Positions 20,580-31,424 of a stretch of 64,000 nucleotides of DNA are shown here, in pieces. Location of the stretch: positions 21,246-85,245 of IMG/VR virus record IMGVR_UViG_3300030107_004732; one strand, given 5' to 3'. The position numbers were made by a program, and so were the translations under genes. Numbering within the stretch: the stretch's first letter is position 1; each line of letters begins with the position of its first letter. Below the pieces are notes generated by a model. It saw nothing but the letters and a program-made list of their open reading frames with translations. It searched no databases and was not told the DNA's origin. The stretch comes from a virus.

Positions 20580-23500
20580 CGACTCTTCCTCCAACTTTAC
20601 TATTTGTTATATTTTTTAATCTTTCAGCTCCGCCTGCAGGTGGATCTACAGGTAAATTTTCATATGGTGCTCTTTGAGGAACTTTTCTTGGTCCTCCATA
20701 AGTTAAATTTTGTTTAGAAGCATCACCAAGCATAATTTGATAACCATTTTCTACTGCTTTTAAATAGCTTTGACCACCATTAATAGCTCCATATTTAGTA
20801 GCACCAACAAACTCAGGTATATAACCAACAGGCATATAGTGTAAGAAACTAGCTTTAGCCATTTCAGAAGCAAAACTTGGTAATAAAGGTTGAGAAGACA
20901 TATAATAAGCTACATTTTTATTAGCATTTTCAAATCCAAATAAAGAAGAAACTCCAGGATTTATATGTCTTTGTTGAAAACTAGGCGACCAACTTTCAAA
21001 ACTAAACTGAGCAATATCATCAACTAAAGGAAACCCTCTAAATATATCATGTTTTGCATTTGCAGCATTTGTCATAGTATTATGAACTATTGTACCTCTT
21101 TCACCAGGTAATCCATAAACTGCTCTTAATGAGTTGTTTACATGCCCTGAAAGATGTGTAAATATCATGTCTTTTTGAAATTCTGTAATTAATTTAGAAT
21201 CAGCGCTAGATATAAAGTTTAACCCTAATCTAATCATAGATAAGCTTTCTTTCTTAAAAGAAGGAGTTAAACGATCATGTAAATATGTAAATTTAAAAGG
21301 CTCTACTTCTGGAGACATAAGTTTCCATAATAATAGCTGCCCATATCCACCCTCAGATTGATATTTAGTATATAATCTTTCTAATCTATCCATAATAACA
21401 GTATTAGAACGAGTATTATCCATATACCATTCTTGCCCATTAAAGTTCTTTTTCCAAGTTTCTCTATAAAACTTTTTAAAATCTTTTACATCTTTCTCAA
21501 ATTGCTTAGAAAGTTCTTTATTTGTAATATTTTCATTTATAAATATTTTGTTATATCTATCAAAAGCATTAAACCATATAAGTCTTTCTATTTGATCTAC
21601 AGAACTAACACCTTCAACACGAACAACGTTATTTTTTGAAATGTATTTATTTAAAGCATTATCGTTTCTTTTAGCCCAAGAACTTACTGTTGCATAATCA
21701 AAAGAGTCAGGTAAAGGACCTTCAGCCCAACCTTTAGGAGCTTTTCTGTCTTTAATCATATCATCAATCAGTTTTCTTTTTGAAGCTTCTCTTATACCTT
21801 TAGCCCAAGGAACAGATTGTCCAGAACCTGATAAAACCATTTGCTTTTCTATTTCTCTTTTTTGATTTTTAAGTTGAAAAATATCCTCAGTTAAATACTC
21901 TATATATTGTTTATCACCTTTACCATAAGCATTAAATCTAGCTTTTTGTTGACTTCTTATTCTATAGTCTAAATAGTTAACGTAATTAAGATATTTGTTA
22001 TTTTGATTTAATTCTTTCATAAACTCTGAAGCTACTGTACTAAAATCTTCAGAATACATACCTTTTTCACTAAACTTTTTAAATTCAGTAAGCATTTCCC
22101 CGCCAATTCTACCAGGGTTTTGAAGTCTCATATTATCATGATAACTAACAACAGACATAGCTCTTTCAAATGGAAGTTGATTATCCATCCACTGAGTTGT
22201 TGCTTTGTTATCTCTAGCAAAATTTGGCCTTATAGAATTGCCATAATTACCAAATATATTAACAATATTATTTTGGTTATCTCTGAACATTCTATTTACT
22301 TCACCCTTATCTTGCTTACTTAGGCCCTTTGTTTTCATTGCTTTCCAATATGCATACTGAGAAAGATTAGCCATTTGATTATCAAAAGTAGTAGTTTGGG
22401 TTATTATATCATCATAACTTATTTTTTCTCTTTTACCACTAGAAAATTTACCAGTTGCTAATCCTAATAAATGTTGATAAGGAGCTATAACTGCTTTAAT
22501 AACTGCTTTTTCTGCATTAGTAAATGTATGACCTGTATCTTCTGGTAACCATTTATTTTTAAATTTACCAGAATCATTATAAATTGCTTTACTAAATATA
22601 CCGCTATAACCATGCTCACTATCTCCAAACAAAACTCTATCAAACCACATATCATTGTATTTTTCAGCATTATAACCTTGTCTAGAATCAGTAATGTTTT
22701 GTATATCTGTAGCTAATTTATCTATAGTCTTTTCAATTTTAACAGGATCAACATATAACTTTCCACCACCATCAGCATTCCTTAATCTCATAGCGAAACC
22801 AGCAAAATCTGATTTTGTTTCTGGATTAAAAACACCACCAGAATTATAATGTTTTAAAGCATTTAATATCCTAGGAGTTTTAACTATTACCCCTCTTAAT
22901 CTTTGAGCAGCATAATCACTAGCATAAAACTTATTCATAGAAGAAGCGTCTAAGAATGACAGATTTTTAGGTAGACTTGTTTTTTGGTTTACTCCATCAG
23001 GATTAACTCTTATAACTCTACCAGATAAAGCATTCCATTCTCTTACAACTTCAGTAGGAGCATTCCACCAAAAATCTAATTTATCAACATCAAAATCACC
23101 TTCATGTCTCATAGCAAAATCATAAGCATTTAATTTGACTTGATTACCGTAATCTTCAGTAAGTATTTTTTTAACACCTATAGCACTTACATCACCTGGT
23201 CTTGTATGTGGGTTTCTTCTAAAGTTTGCCATAACTTGATAATTTTTATTACCTTCTATCTTTTTTACAACATCAGATAATTTGTCGCCTTTAACAATAG
23301 ATTCATTACCTGTTTCTTTTATAAATTGCTTTAAATCTATAAGATCATCTTGACCTTTTGGATTTCTTTTTATAAAATGTAAATTTCCTAAATCAACTTC
23401 TTTTTGTCCAGCTCTATATGGTAGTTCAGCTTCACCATAAGTATTTACTTCTCTACTTCCATTATCCATTTCTCTAAAAGTAGTATAAAGTAATTTTTCA

Positions 23501-26500
23501 CCTGGACTAACAACTGATTGACCACCTAATTCAGTTTTCATACTTAGTATACCAGGTTTATCAATAAGATTAGATTTTAATTGATTTCTAAATTGATTAG
23601 CAAATGTTGATATTTGAGGTAATCCATTATTTTTAATCCATCTATTATAAGAAGAAGCATTATCTTGGACTTTCATATTTTCCATTAAATACTTACTATA
23701 AGCCAATCCATCAACTAAATTGTTAGAATCAAACTTTTTGTCAGACTCTTTAATTAAATTCTCTAAACTTCCCCTTAAAAGCCAATTAAACGCCTTATTT
23801 GATGCAGATCCACTTAAATGGTTTAATGCAGAATGAGATATTGTGGCGCTGTGGTCAGCGTTTACTATAGAGCCAATAGAAATATCTTCACCTTTAAGCA
23901 ACTCTAAATGAGCTTCTCTAAAATCTTTTATTTTTTTACTACTACCTTTTAAATTAAGGTTGATTAAATCATCAAAAGTTTCCCAATCTTCAAATATTTT
24001 TTCTCTATTTTTTATTTTTGTTGCGCTTTCAAACATTACAGCATCAAGACCATTCTTTTTTAACATAGGATTTAATCTAGGGTCTGCTATAAATGCTGTT
24101 TTACCTATAATAACATTATTTCCAACTCTATGTACAATAGGTTTTATTCCGCCTAAACCAGGAGTATTTGCTGCTCCTGCTAAAGCGTAAAGACCTTGCA
24201 TAGCTTCTGTACTAACCGCCATATAAGAATCATATTTACTTACTTCTCCGCCACCTGCCCAAGTTCTTCCACCTTCACCAAATTCATTAACAATTTTACT
24301 ATCATATTTAAGTTCTGAATCAATTTGCTCTTTTAATTCTTGAAGTATATTAGCGCTTCTACCTTTTTTTAATTCTCCATTTTTAAACATTTCGTCAGCA
24401 ACAACAATAATTTCTAGCCCACCATTCTTTTTGATTCTTTCTAAACCTTTCATCATTTCAGGGTTTTGTTTTTTACTTATATTGTGGTTGTTATAAAACT
24501 CAAATGTTTCTTTTATATAATCAGTAGACATTTCTTTCATAGCAGTATTAGCTAAAAGTCTTAATCTACCAGCATATTTAGCCGTGGCTTCTGCTCCCTC
24601 TGTTTTCATATGTTCCCAAAAATTCTTACCCATATTTTTGTCCATAAACATAAATGTAAACATAGTTTGTAATCTTTCAGACTGAATTGTAGCATCAGGT
24701 AAATCCCATTCATATTCAAATTTACCAGTTCCCTCATTTTTTTCATTTAAGATTTCTTTTTTAGATTTAGTAGACGATTTTAATAGCCCCTCTAAAGATT
24801 CAAAAACACTATTAGGTACATCAGGATTATCTTTTTTCCATTTTTCTAACTTTTTCTCAAACTTTTCAAGAATCTTAGGAATATTTTCTCTTTTAACACC
24901 TATTCCCCAAGAAAGATCAGCAAGTCTAATCATAATATGACCGCCTGTATTTTCATGAGCGAGAACACCCCATTCATCTGTTCTAAGATTTTTGTCTATA
25001 CTAGTTTTAGATAAGGCAACACGATTAATGATTTCGTTCATCATATTAGCATTATCACGAGCATTTATAAGTTTGTTATTTTTTCCCGCAACAACCATAT
25101 CAACTATAGAGAAAGAATCTTTTCCAAAAATATCTATTATTTCTCTAAATACATGGTTATCCATAACTGTATGTCTAAAATCAGTATGGACACCGTATCC
25201 TTCTGATACAGATAATCTATGAACATTTATTTGGCTTCTTGAACCTAAAATTAATTGTTGAACATCATTCATCAACTCAAATTGTTGGTTGCTATCCATA
25301 TCTTCAAACTTTAATTCTTTATTATTTTTATCATAAAGTATAGCATCATTTATAAGCTGTTCTCTAGTAGTGTTTTTTGTAAACTCATAATCTTTTTCCA
25401 AGCCATATTTTTGTTTAAATGCATCTCTTGTCACAGATTGATACATGTCAATATCAGAAGCTTTACCCATAGCGCTTCTATAATAATTTACTTGAGATTC
25501 TAAATTAGCAATTTCTACGCCTTGTGCTATATCAAATTTTGCCTTATCATAAATTTCTTGCATATCTTTTTTAAGATTTTTATTCAAAGGATCAAGAGCC
25601 AATTCATCTTTAACTATATCATAATAACCTTTTTTTCTTAAAGCTTCTATAATTTCATTAGAATTAACTGATTTATTTCCATACATCTGATATATATAGT
25701 GTATCATTTCTCTTGTTTCTGAGTCAAATTTAGAATTGTTTTTTATAGCCCCTAATTGCTTTAAGAAATTATCATGAAGCATATTATTCATATCTTTTCT
25801 GACAGCTGTTAATTGACTTATCATTTCATGCAATTGAGAAGGTGTAACAGAAGCTACAGTAGATGTAGTTTTTATAAAACCTGTCTGTTTCCCATCTTTC
25901 ATTTGAACTAAATAGGGACTAATTAAATCTTTGTAATTTCTAAATAACTCAGCAGCTAAAAATTGTTTTTCAATACCCAATTCAACAGATAGTTGTTCAA
26001 ATAGTTTATCCATAGTTGGCTCTTTATCAAAGATAGTATCTATTACTACTCTCCAGCCCTTACCCATTTTATTTTTACTATTTAAATCTAATTTTTTTAA
26101 GTCTATATTATTTACTTTAGATGACATTTGATTTATAACGCCAATTAATTCAACCATATCCATATTAGGAGTTAACATTTTAAAATCCAAAAGCTTAGAT
26201 AAAACTTTTCTATCAGTAGAGTTTAATATACTTCCATCTCTTTTTGTTGCTCCTTTAAAGAATTGATCCATAGCTCTTTCTTGATAAATAGCTTTGAACA
26301 TATTAGATTCTGTCATATCTCCAGTGCTAAACATAGTTTCCATACCATTGTTTCTAAACACTCTTCTTAACTCTTTAATATCTCTTATTTGTTCTTGAGT
26401 AAATTTAACTTTAGAACCTGTATTATCTAATATTCTTTGTTCATAATTAGGATCTGTTCTTAATATAGATAATAAACTATTTACAAATCTTGCTTCTGCC

Positions 26501-29500
26501 CCTGATAAACCTTTTGTGCTAAATTCAGAAATTAAAACACTATCATTGCCTATAAATATTTTACCAATTAAATCTTTAGCAACAATACCATCATGCTTAC
26601 CAGAAAAATCTCCCCATAAAGGACTTTCTAAATCAGTCATTTTGTTATGAATCTGCCTTACTCCTCTATAGAAATTCTGATGAATAATTAAATCCATCAA
26701 ATACCCTTCTTCCATTAAACCATAAGCTCTTCCAACTTCAGGGCCTTGTCTAGTACCATTAATTAATTCATCTATTTTAGTATCAAAAGATTCAACTTTT
26801 TCTTTTAATCCTTCAAAATCTTTGTTTTTAACTTGTAAAGGTTTAGGGTGTCTTTCATTATATTTTAATTGCCTTCCATTTAAAGTCTTTACAATTCTGT
26901 TGTATTTGTCTAATATTATTCTATTAGAATCAGTAAGAGGCTCACCAGCCTGTATTTTGATTGGTAAAAAATCAGGTAACAATTGTTTTCCTGAAGCAGT
27001 TTTTCCAGGCTCTTGAAGCATTCTATCGTAATTACCACCTAAGTGATTGTAAATTTCACTAGCAGCTAAAACGTGATGATTTACAACATCTTTCATAGCT
27101 GAATCAGCAGCATCAAATATTATATCATCTAAATGATTAGGGTTTCTTATTCCGCCTGTTGCCGCTTTAAAATTTGTTTCTGCTAATTTCGCTTCTAAAG
27201 CTTTTACTTCTTTTACGGTAAGTTCTGTTGCTCCACGCATTCTTTCACCGCTTCCAGACAAATAGCCATCAAATATCTGTTGAACTGAATCATACAAAGG
27301 ATGTTCACCTTCTGCAGGACCCTTTTTGTTAGTTTTAATAGCAGAGCCATCGTCTTTTACTACCAAACCTTGATCTCTTAATATTTTAACAAGACCTTGA
27401 ACATCTTCATTCATTTCTAAGTTTCTTAAATGCTTTCTTTCTAAGATTCCAGCATTATATAAAGCTTGAGCATTATATATTTTAGGATTAACGCCTAATA
27501 AATCTAAATAAGTATTAGCATCTATAAAGTCTTTACCTACATCTTTATGTCTTTCAGCAAAAAACGTTGAAACTTTTCCATCTTTAGAAACATAATCAAC
27601 TCTTTTCCCTTGTTTTGTCATAAATGCACCTAACATAAAATTAAAAACTTTATCTTCTAATGGTACATTGTCATCAAAAACCACCTCATAATTAAACACC
27701 ATTGATCCTGCTAACATTCTTGGTGTTGAGCCAATTAAGTCAGAAGTAGCTTCTTTAAAAAATTCATTCTTCCACCTAGCGCCCCAATTCTTTTCTAGGT
27801 TACTTAAAGCTGATTTTATCTTTTCAGCACCAGCTTTTGTTTGCCCTAATACTTTAATATCATCTAATGTTGTAAAAGTATCATCGCTCCATTTACTTTT
27901 ATTTCCTACCTTTTTAAATAAAGATCTAGCCATAGTAACTAATTGATCTCTTTGTTTTTGAGTATCCGTTAAATAAGTAGAATAAGGTTGATGTTTTTTA
28001 GAAGCATTTTGCCAACCCTTAAGTATAGACCTTCCTATTTTAAAATCTTGCCCATCTGGCATCTTTAAACCACCAGGAATCATCTTTGCTGCACCTAATG
28101 CATTACCTAATAAGAAAGCATGTTTCCATCTTCCTGTAAAATCAAACTCTCTTTCTTGGTCTAGCGCCTGAAAAAATTCCATAGGTGTTTCTACCATAGC
28201 AAACAATAAACCTTCTTCAATAGTATGTGAAGCTATAGTAGCTATTCTTCCAGCTCCTGGAGTTCCACCTAAAGCAATTGCAATTCTTTGCTGTAAATTA
28301 GTAATAGGTTGAACAGATTTATTGCTTAAACCTAACGCTTTATCTACAATATTTTTAATTTGAGCTATATTTTGATCAGTATCTCTTAAGCCGTATTTTT
28401 TTAATTGCTCTCTTATAACTCTGTTACTATTTTCATTCCAGCCTTTTATAAATAAGTCTTTACCTTTTTTACTAGCAATACTTTGAGCAATTGCTGTCAT
28501 ACCTTGTGAAGATGATACTCCTTCTCCATACAAGAAGTCCATAAATTTGTTCTGTTCTTTTAAAGGTAAATTTTGAAACTTTTTATAACCTTGTGCTTTT
28601 ACGCCTGCTTGTTTTCCTAAAAATTCTGCACCTTCTTGAGCAACTTTTTTAGCAACAGCATTAGCTCCATACTTACTTAATCCTTTTATTCCTGCAGTAA
28701 CTGCTGCTTTAGTGCCTCCAAAAGGTACTAAAAATCCAGCAAAACCACCAAGTCCAGCACCTACTCTACCTGCAAATGTTTCTGGCATATACTCACCAGG
28801 TTTGTCGCCATATTCTTTACCAAACACAGCTTCATCTACATCTAAATAATCTAATAATCCAAAGGTTGATAAGTCAGCAGCGTTCCAAAGAAAATTACCT
28901 ACAAAATCAGCAGCAGAACTTCTAGGTTCTGTATATCCAGCTGGTTTATATCTAGAAGCAATATCAGAAATAGCACTTAAACTAGACTGTAAATCTGAAG
29001 TAGGGGCAACTTGAGGCATATTATTTGTGTAATCGCTAATAGCTCTAGAAATATCTCCACCATAATTTCTTACAACTTGTGGATCTGAACTTCCAGAATA
29101 TTCTTGAGCAAACGCTTCGCCAAATCCATTATCATTAGGTCTTAATCCAGTTTTTTTAACAACATTATTGATTACTTGATTAGTTATGAATATTGAAGCT
29201 TTTTCACCTTGTTCAAAAGTATCATATTTAGCTGTCCAATATTGACCAGATCCACCCTCTCTATTAGGCCCAACAAAAGATTCTCCCTTTTTTGCTCCAA
29301 AATTTTCTTCAAGCTCTGGAGTCCAAATATGTCCACCTGGGTTATTATGAGATTGAGAACGTGTGCTGTCTTTATATTCCCATTTTTGTATAACATTAAA
29401 AATCTCTCCACCTAAATCACTTTGCATTATAGGTTGAGTATATCGTTTATCTTCTTGCACAGACATATAATCTAGTATCTGCTGATCAGACCAGTTTATA

Positions 29501-29547
29501 CCTCTTTTTGCAAGACTTTCTTTGAATAGTTGAAAATCTGCGGACAT
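20569..29547 (-). CDS. Giant virion protein: muramidase-like N-terminus, RNA-polymerase-like core
   Basis: 2992 aa, the largest gene. Residues 35-170 resemble phage P5-type muramidase/transglycosylase domains (HNNPGGHIW, YDTFEQGEKASIFI). Residues about 245-290 are glycine/alanine-rich and hydrophobic. Far downstream, R2111-N-P2113 followed 40 residues later by G2150-D-F-D-V-D-K2156 matches the RxP and NADFDGD elements of RNA polymerase beta-prime (35 residues apart in E. coli) and the GxDFDxDK form seen in crAss-like virion RNA polymerases. K1816 and K1844 (ending DAVMFESATK) are weak candidates for the beta-type lysines. Probably ejected with the DNA to breach the wall and transcribe early genes. 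Confidence 0.65.
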   Translation of the reverse strand: MSADFQLFKESLAKRGINWSDQQILDYMSVQEDKRYTQPIMQSDLGGEIFNVIQKWEYKDSTRSQSHNNPGGHIWTPELEENFGAKKGESFVGPNREGGSGQYWTAKYDTFEQGEKASIFITNQVINNVVKKTGLRPNDNGFGEAFAQEYSGSSDPQVVRNYGGDISRAISDYTNNMPQVAPTSDLQSSLSAISDIASRYKPAGYTEPRSSAADFVGNFLWNAADLSTFGLLDYLDVDEAVFGKEYGDKPGEYMPETFAGRVGAGLGGFAGFLVPFGGTKAAVTAGIKGLSKYGANAVAKKVAQEGAEFLGKQAGVKAQGYKKFQNLPLKEQNKFMDFLYGEGVSSSQGMTAIAQSIASKKGKDLFIKGWNENSNRVIREQLKKYGLRDTDQNIAQIKNIVDKALGLSNKSVQPITNLQQRIAIALGGTPGAGRIATIASHTIEEGLLFAMVETPMEFFQALDQEREFDFTGRWKHAFLLGNALGAAKMIPGGLKMPDGQDFKIGRSILKGWQNASKKHQPYSTYLTDTQKQRDQLVTMARSLFKKVGNKSKWSDDTFTTLDDIKVLGQTKAGAEKIKSALSNLEKNWGARWKNEFFKEATSDLIGSTPRMLAGSMVFNYEVVFDDNVPLEDKVFNFMLGAFMTKQGKRVDYVSKDGKVSTFFAERHKDVGKDFIDANTYLDLLGVNPKIYNAQALYNAGILERKHLRNLEMNEDVQGLVKILRDQGLVVKDDGSAIKTNKKGPAEGEHPLYDSVQQIFDGYLSGSGERMRGATELTVKEVKALEAKLAETNFKAATGGIRNPNHLDDIIFDAADSAMKDVVNHHVLAASEIYNHLGGNYDRMLQEPGKTASGKQLLPDFLPIKIQAGEPLTDSNRIILDKYNRIVKTLNGRQLKYNERHPKPLQVKNKDFEGLKEKVESFDTKIDELINGTRQGPEVGRAYGLMEEGYLMDLIIHQNFYRGVRQIHNKMTDLESPLWGDFSGKHDGIVAKDLIGKIFIGNDSVLISEFSTKGLSGAEARFVNSLLSILRTDPNYEQRILDNTGSKVKFTQEQIRDIKELRRVFRNNGMETMFSTGDMTESNMFKAIYQERAMDQFFKGATKRDGSILNSTDRKVLSKLLDFKMLTPNMDMVELIGVINQMSSKVNNIDLKKLDLNSKNKMGKGWRVVIDTIFDKEPTMDKLFEQLSVELGIEKQFLAAELFRNYKDLISPYLVQMKDGKQTGFIKTTSTVASVTPSQLHEMISQLTAVRKDMNNMLHDNFLKQLGAIKNNSKFDSETREMIHYIYQMYGNKSVNSNEIIEALRKKGYYDIVKDELALDPLNKNLKKDMQEIYDKAKFDIAQGVEIANLESQVNYYRSAMGKASDIDMYQSVTRDAFKQKYGLEKDYEFTKNTTREQLINDAILYDKNNKELKFEDMDSNQQFELMNDVQQLILGSRSQINVHRLSVSEGYGVHTDFRHTVMDNHVFREIIDIFGKDSFSIVDMVVAGKNNKLINARDNANMMNEIINRVALSKTSIDKNLRTDEWGVLAHENTGGHIMIRLADLSWGIGVKRENIPKILEKFEKKLEKWKKDNPDVPNSVFESLEGLLKSSTKSKKEILNEKNEGTGKFEYEWDLPDATIQSERLQTMFTFMFMDKNMGKNFWEHMKTEGAEATAKYAGRLRLLANTAMKEMSTDYIKETFEFYNNHNISKKQNPEMMKGLERIKKNGGLEIIVVADEMFKNGELKKGRSANILQELKEQIDSELKYDSKIVNEFGEGGRTWAGGGEVSKYDSYMAVSTEAMQGLYALAGAANTPGLGGIKPIVHRVGNNVIIGKTAFIADPRLNPMLKKNGLDAVMFESATKIKNREKIFEDWETFDDLINLNLKGSSKKIKDFREAHLELLKGEDISIGSIVNADHSATISHSALNHLSGSASNKAFNWLLRGSLENLIKESDKKFDSNNLVDGLAYSKYLMENMKVQDNASSYNRWIKNNGLPQISTFANQFRNQLKSNLIDKPGILSMKTELGGQSVVSPGEKLLYTTFREMDNGSREVNTYGEAELPYRAGQKEVDLGNLHFIKRNPKGQDDLIDLKQFIKETGNESIVKGDKLSDVVKKIEGNKNYQVMANFRRNPHTRPGDVSAIGVKKILTEDYGNQVKLNAYDFAMRHEGDFDVDKLDFWWNAPTEVVREWNALSGRVIRVNPDGVNQKTSLPKNLSFLDASSMNKFYASDYAAQRLRGVIVKTPRILNALKHYNSGGVFNPETKSDFAGFAMRLRNADGGGKLYVDPVKIEKTIDKLATDIQNITDSRQGYNAEKYNDMWFDRVLFGDSEHGYSGIFSKAIYNDSGKFKNKWLPEDTGHTFTNAEKAVIKAVIAPYQHLLGLATGKFSSGKREKISYDDIITQTTTFDNQMANLSQYAYWKAMKTKGLSKQDKGEVNRMFRDNQNNIVNIFGNYGNSIRPNFARDNKATTQWMDNQLPFERAMSVVSYHDNMRLQNPGRIGGEMLTEFKKFSEKGMYSEDFSTVASEFMKELNQNNKYLNYVNYLDYRIRSQQKARFNAYGKGDKQYIEYLTEDIFQLKNQKREIEKQMVLSGSGQSVPWAKGIREASKRKLIDDMIKDRKAPKGWAEGPLPDSFDYATVSSWAKRNDNALNKYISKNNVVRVEGVSSVDQIERLIWFNAFDRYNKIFINENITNKELSKQFEKDVKDFKKFYRETWKKNFNGQEWYMDNTRSNTVIMDRLERLYTKYQSEGGYGQLLLWKLMSPEVEPFKFTYLHDRLTPSFKKESLSMIRLGLNFISSADSKLITEFQKDMIFTHLSGHVNNSLRAVYGLPGERGTIVHNTMTNAANAKHDIFRGFPLVDDIAQFSFESWSPSFQQRHINPGVSSLFGFENANKNVAYYMSSQPLLPSFASEMAKASFLHYMPVGYIPEFVGATKYGAINGGQSYLKAVENGYQIMLGDASKQNLTYGGPRKVPQRAPYENLPVDPPAGGAERLKNITNSKVGGRVDGC

Positions 29548-31404
29548 TTATCCCTCTAATATTTTTTGTATATCTAACTTTTTAGCCAGCACTTCGCCTT
29601 GCTTTGCTCTAGCTTGATTTATAGATTCAATCCATTGATTGTATTCTTCAAAAGCTTTTCTTACTTTAGGAATTTCACTTGCTACACCAGAAGCGCCTTG
29701 TGGAAATAGTTGTGCTAAAAGACCAACCATTGGAATGTATTCTAAAAAACTATTAGGAACATTAGGATTTAATCTTCTAGCCTGCATTTTTATAAACCTT
29801 TCAGATATTCTTTCTAATTCTGTGTCAGTAGGAATATAATTATGTGGTCGACTACCTGCTATACCTTTTACAGCATTATCTCCCCAAGGAAAAGGAGTAC
29901 CTTGACCAAAATTAGCGGCAGCAAACTTATCTAACCCCCGTCTAACTTCTTCTTTAAGAGCTCTATCTTCATCTATTAAAGCATCTCTTTCAGCTACTTC
30001 TGTTTCTAGCTGTCCAAGTCCTTCCATAATCGAATCAACATTTAATGCTTTAGGATCGGTTTCAGTATTTTCTTCTTGTGAAATTCTTAGATGTTCTAAC
30101 CAAGCTTCATATGCAGGATTGGTTTCATTATTAAAATCTATAAATCTTTGTCCTTCTCTATCTATAAACTCTAAACTATCGTTAATAGCGTTATACCCAA
30201 AACCTTCAGCTAATAAAGCTTCTGCATTATTTGCATTTATCGTACCCAAAGAAGATATTACATTATCTTTTGCCGCATCTATACCAGTTGCAAGTTCTAG
30301 TAAATCTATATCGTAATTACCCCCCATATCTCTAGCTAAAACACCTGCTTGTTGATATTGTGTTACTCTATTATGTAATCCAGCATAAATTGGATCTCCC
30401 ACCCATTGACCATCTTCATCAACTAAAGAAGGATCAAATACTGTTAAATATTGTTTTAAATCACCATAAGCAGAAGATAATAAAGAAACAAATCCATCAT
30501 AAGGGCCAGCTACTCCATCAATAGTATCTCTTTCAATGTAGTTAGCTATTCCAGAACCTAATGCTGTAGATATATCTGGAAAATTAGTTTGTATTGCAAT
30601 ATTTAAATTATTCCATTCTTCAGTAGCAACATCTACTTGATCTTTATCGCCTTTTAAATTATTTTTTATTACTGCTAATTTAGAGAAAATAGGTGAAGAA
30701 TTTGTCACTTGAGCAATAATACTAGGACCTAAGTCCATTGTAGCTATATTAATCTCTTTAGTTGCTCTTTCTAAATCTAAGTTTGCTAAATGTATATGAC
30801 TTTCTTTTAATTTAGCTGCAGCCCCAGCTCTGTTTAAAGCAAATTCATAAGTATTAAAAGTATCAAAACCTTCAATAAATCCTGGCATATTAGCCAAATT
30901 AGGATCAACTCCTAGCTGTTCAAAACTTTGAAACAATTTAGTTTTTTCATCTTCGCTATATCTAAAAGGATTTACACCTGTTTCTCCTTTAGTAAATGCA
31001 CCAACATCTGTAATGCCATCACCATCAATATCTGCACCTGCAGCATAAGTTTCAGCTATTCTTTGACCTGTAGCAAAAGAGCTTTTAACATTACTTAAAT
31101 TATTTAAGTTTACTGAAGATTGAGCATAAAGTGCATTTAAAGTATCAAGCAAAGGTTGATTTCCTGCGCTATTTACTATATCTACATAATTACTGCTTCT
31201 ATATTCTTCAGGTAAATTTACGCCAGCATCTAACAGTTGATTTCTGTATTCATTTTCAAGATTCATTTGATTTTGAAATAAAGAAGCAACTATTTGTTGT
31301 TTTTGCATTAAATCATTTTCTTTTCTTTGAAAATAATGATCAAAAACTTTATTGCTTAAACTATCTAAGGCTTCCCCTATTGCTTGTTTAGCTGCTGCGC
31401 TCAT
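29548..31404 (-). CDS. Putative internal virion protein with calcium-type loop
   Basis: 618 aa, helical, Ala/Asn-rich, directly upstream of the giant protein (stop and start adjacent). Residues 124-136 (ADIDGDGITDVGA) form a DxDxDG calcium-binding loop of the dockerin/EF-hand type. A short hydrophobic segment (FLEYIPMVGLLAQLF) occurs near residue 560. Location among acidic structural genes between fibre and giant protein fits an ejected or core protein. No enzyme motif recognised. Confidence 0.55.
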   Translation of the reverse strand: MSAAAKQAIGEALDSLSNKVFDHYFQRKENDLMQKQQIVASLFQNQMNLENEYRNQLLDAGVNLPEEYRSSNYVDIVNSAGNQPLLDTLNALYAQSSVNLNNLSNVKSSFATGQRIAETYAAGADIDGDGITDVGAFTKGETGVNPFRYSEDEKTKLFQSFEQLGVDPNLANMPGFIEGFDTFNTYEFALNRAGAAAKLKESHIHLANLDLERATKEINIATMDLGPSIIAQVTNSSPIFSKLAVIKNNLKGDKDQVDVATEEWNNLNIAIQTNFPDISTALGSGIANYIERDTIDGVAGPYDGFVSLLSSAYGDLKQYLTVFDPSLVDEDGQWVGDPIYAGLHNRVTQYQQAGVLARDMGGNYDIDLLELATGIDAAKDNVISSLGTINANNAEALLAEGFGYNAINDSLEFIDREGQRFIDFNNETNPAYEAWLEHLRISQEENTETDPKALNVDSIMEGLGQLETEVAERDALIDEDRALKEEVRRGLDKFAAANFGQGTPFPWGDNAVKGIAGSRPHNYIPTDTELERISERFIKMQARRLNPNVPNSFLEYIPMVGLLAQLFPQGASGVASEIPKVRKAFEEYNQWIESINQARAKQGEVLAKKLDIQKILEG

Positions 31405-31424
31405 TTACTACCTTTCTATCCTTA

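Noticed and set aside
20580-20594. TTG at 20594 as start of the 895-aa gene
   Set aside because: The ATG at 20579 has a perfect GGAGG eight bases upstream, formed by those same bases.
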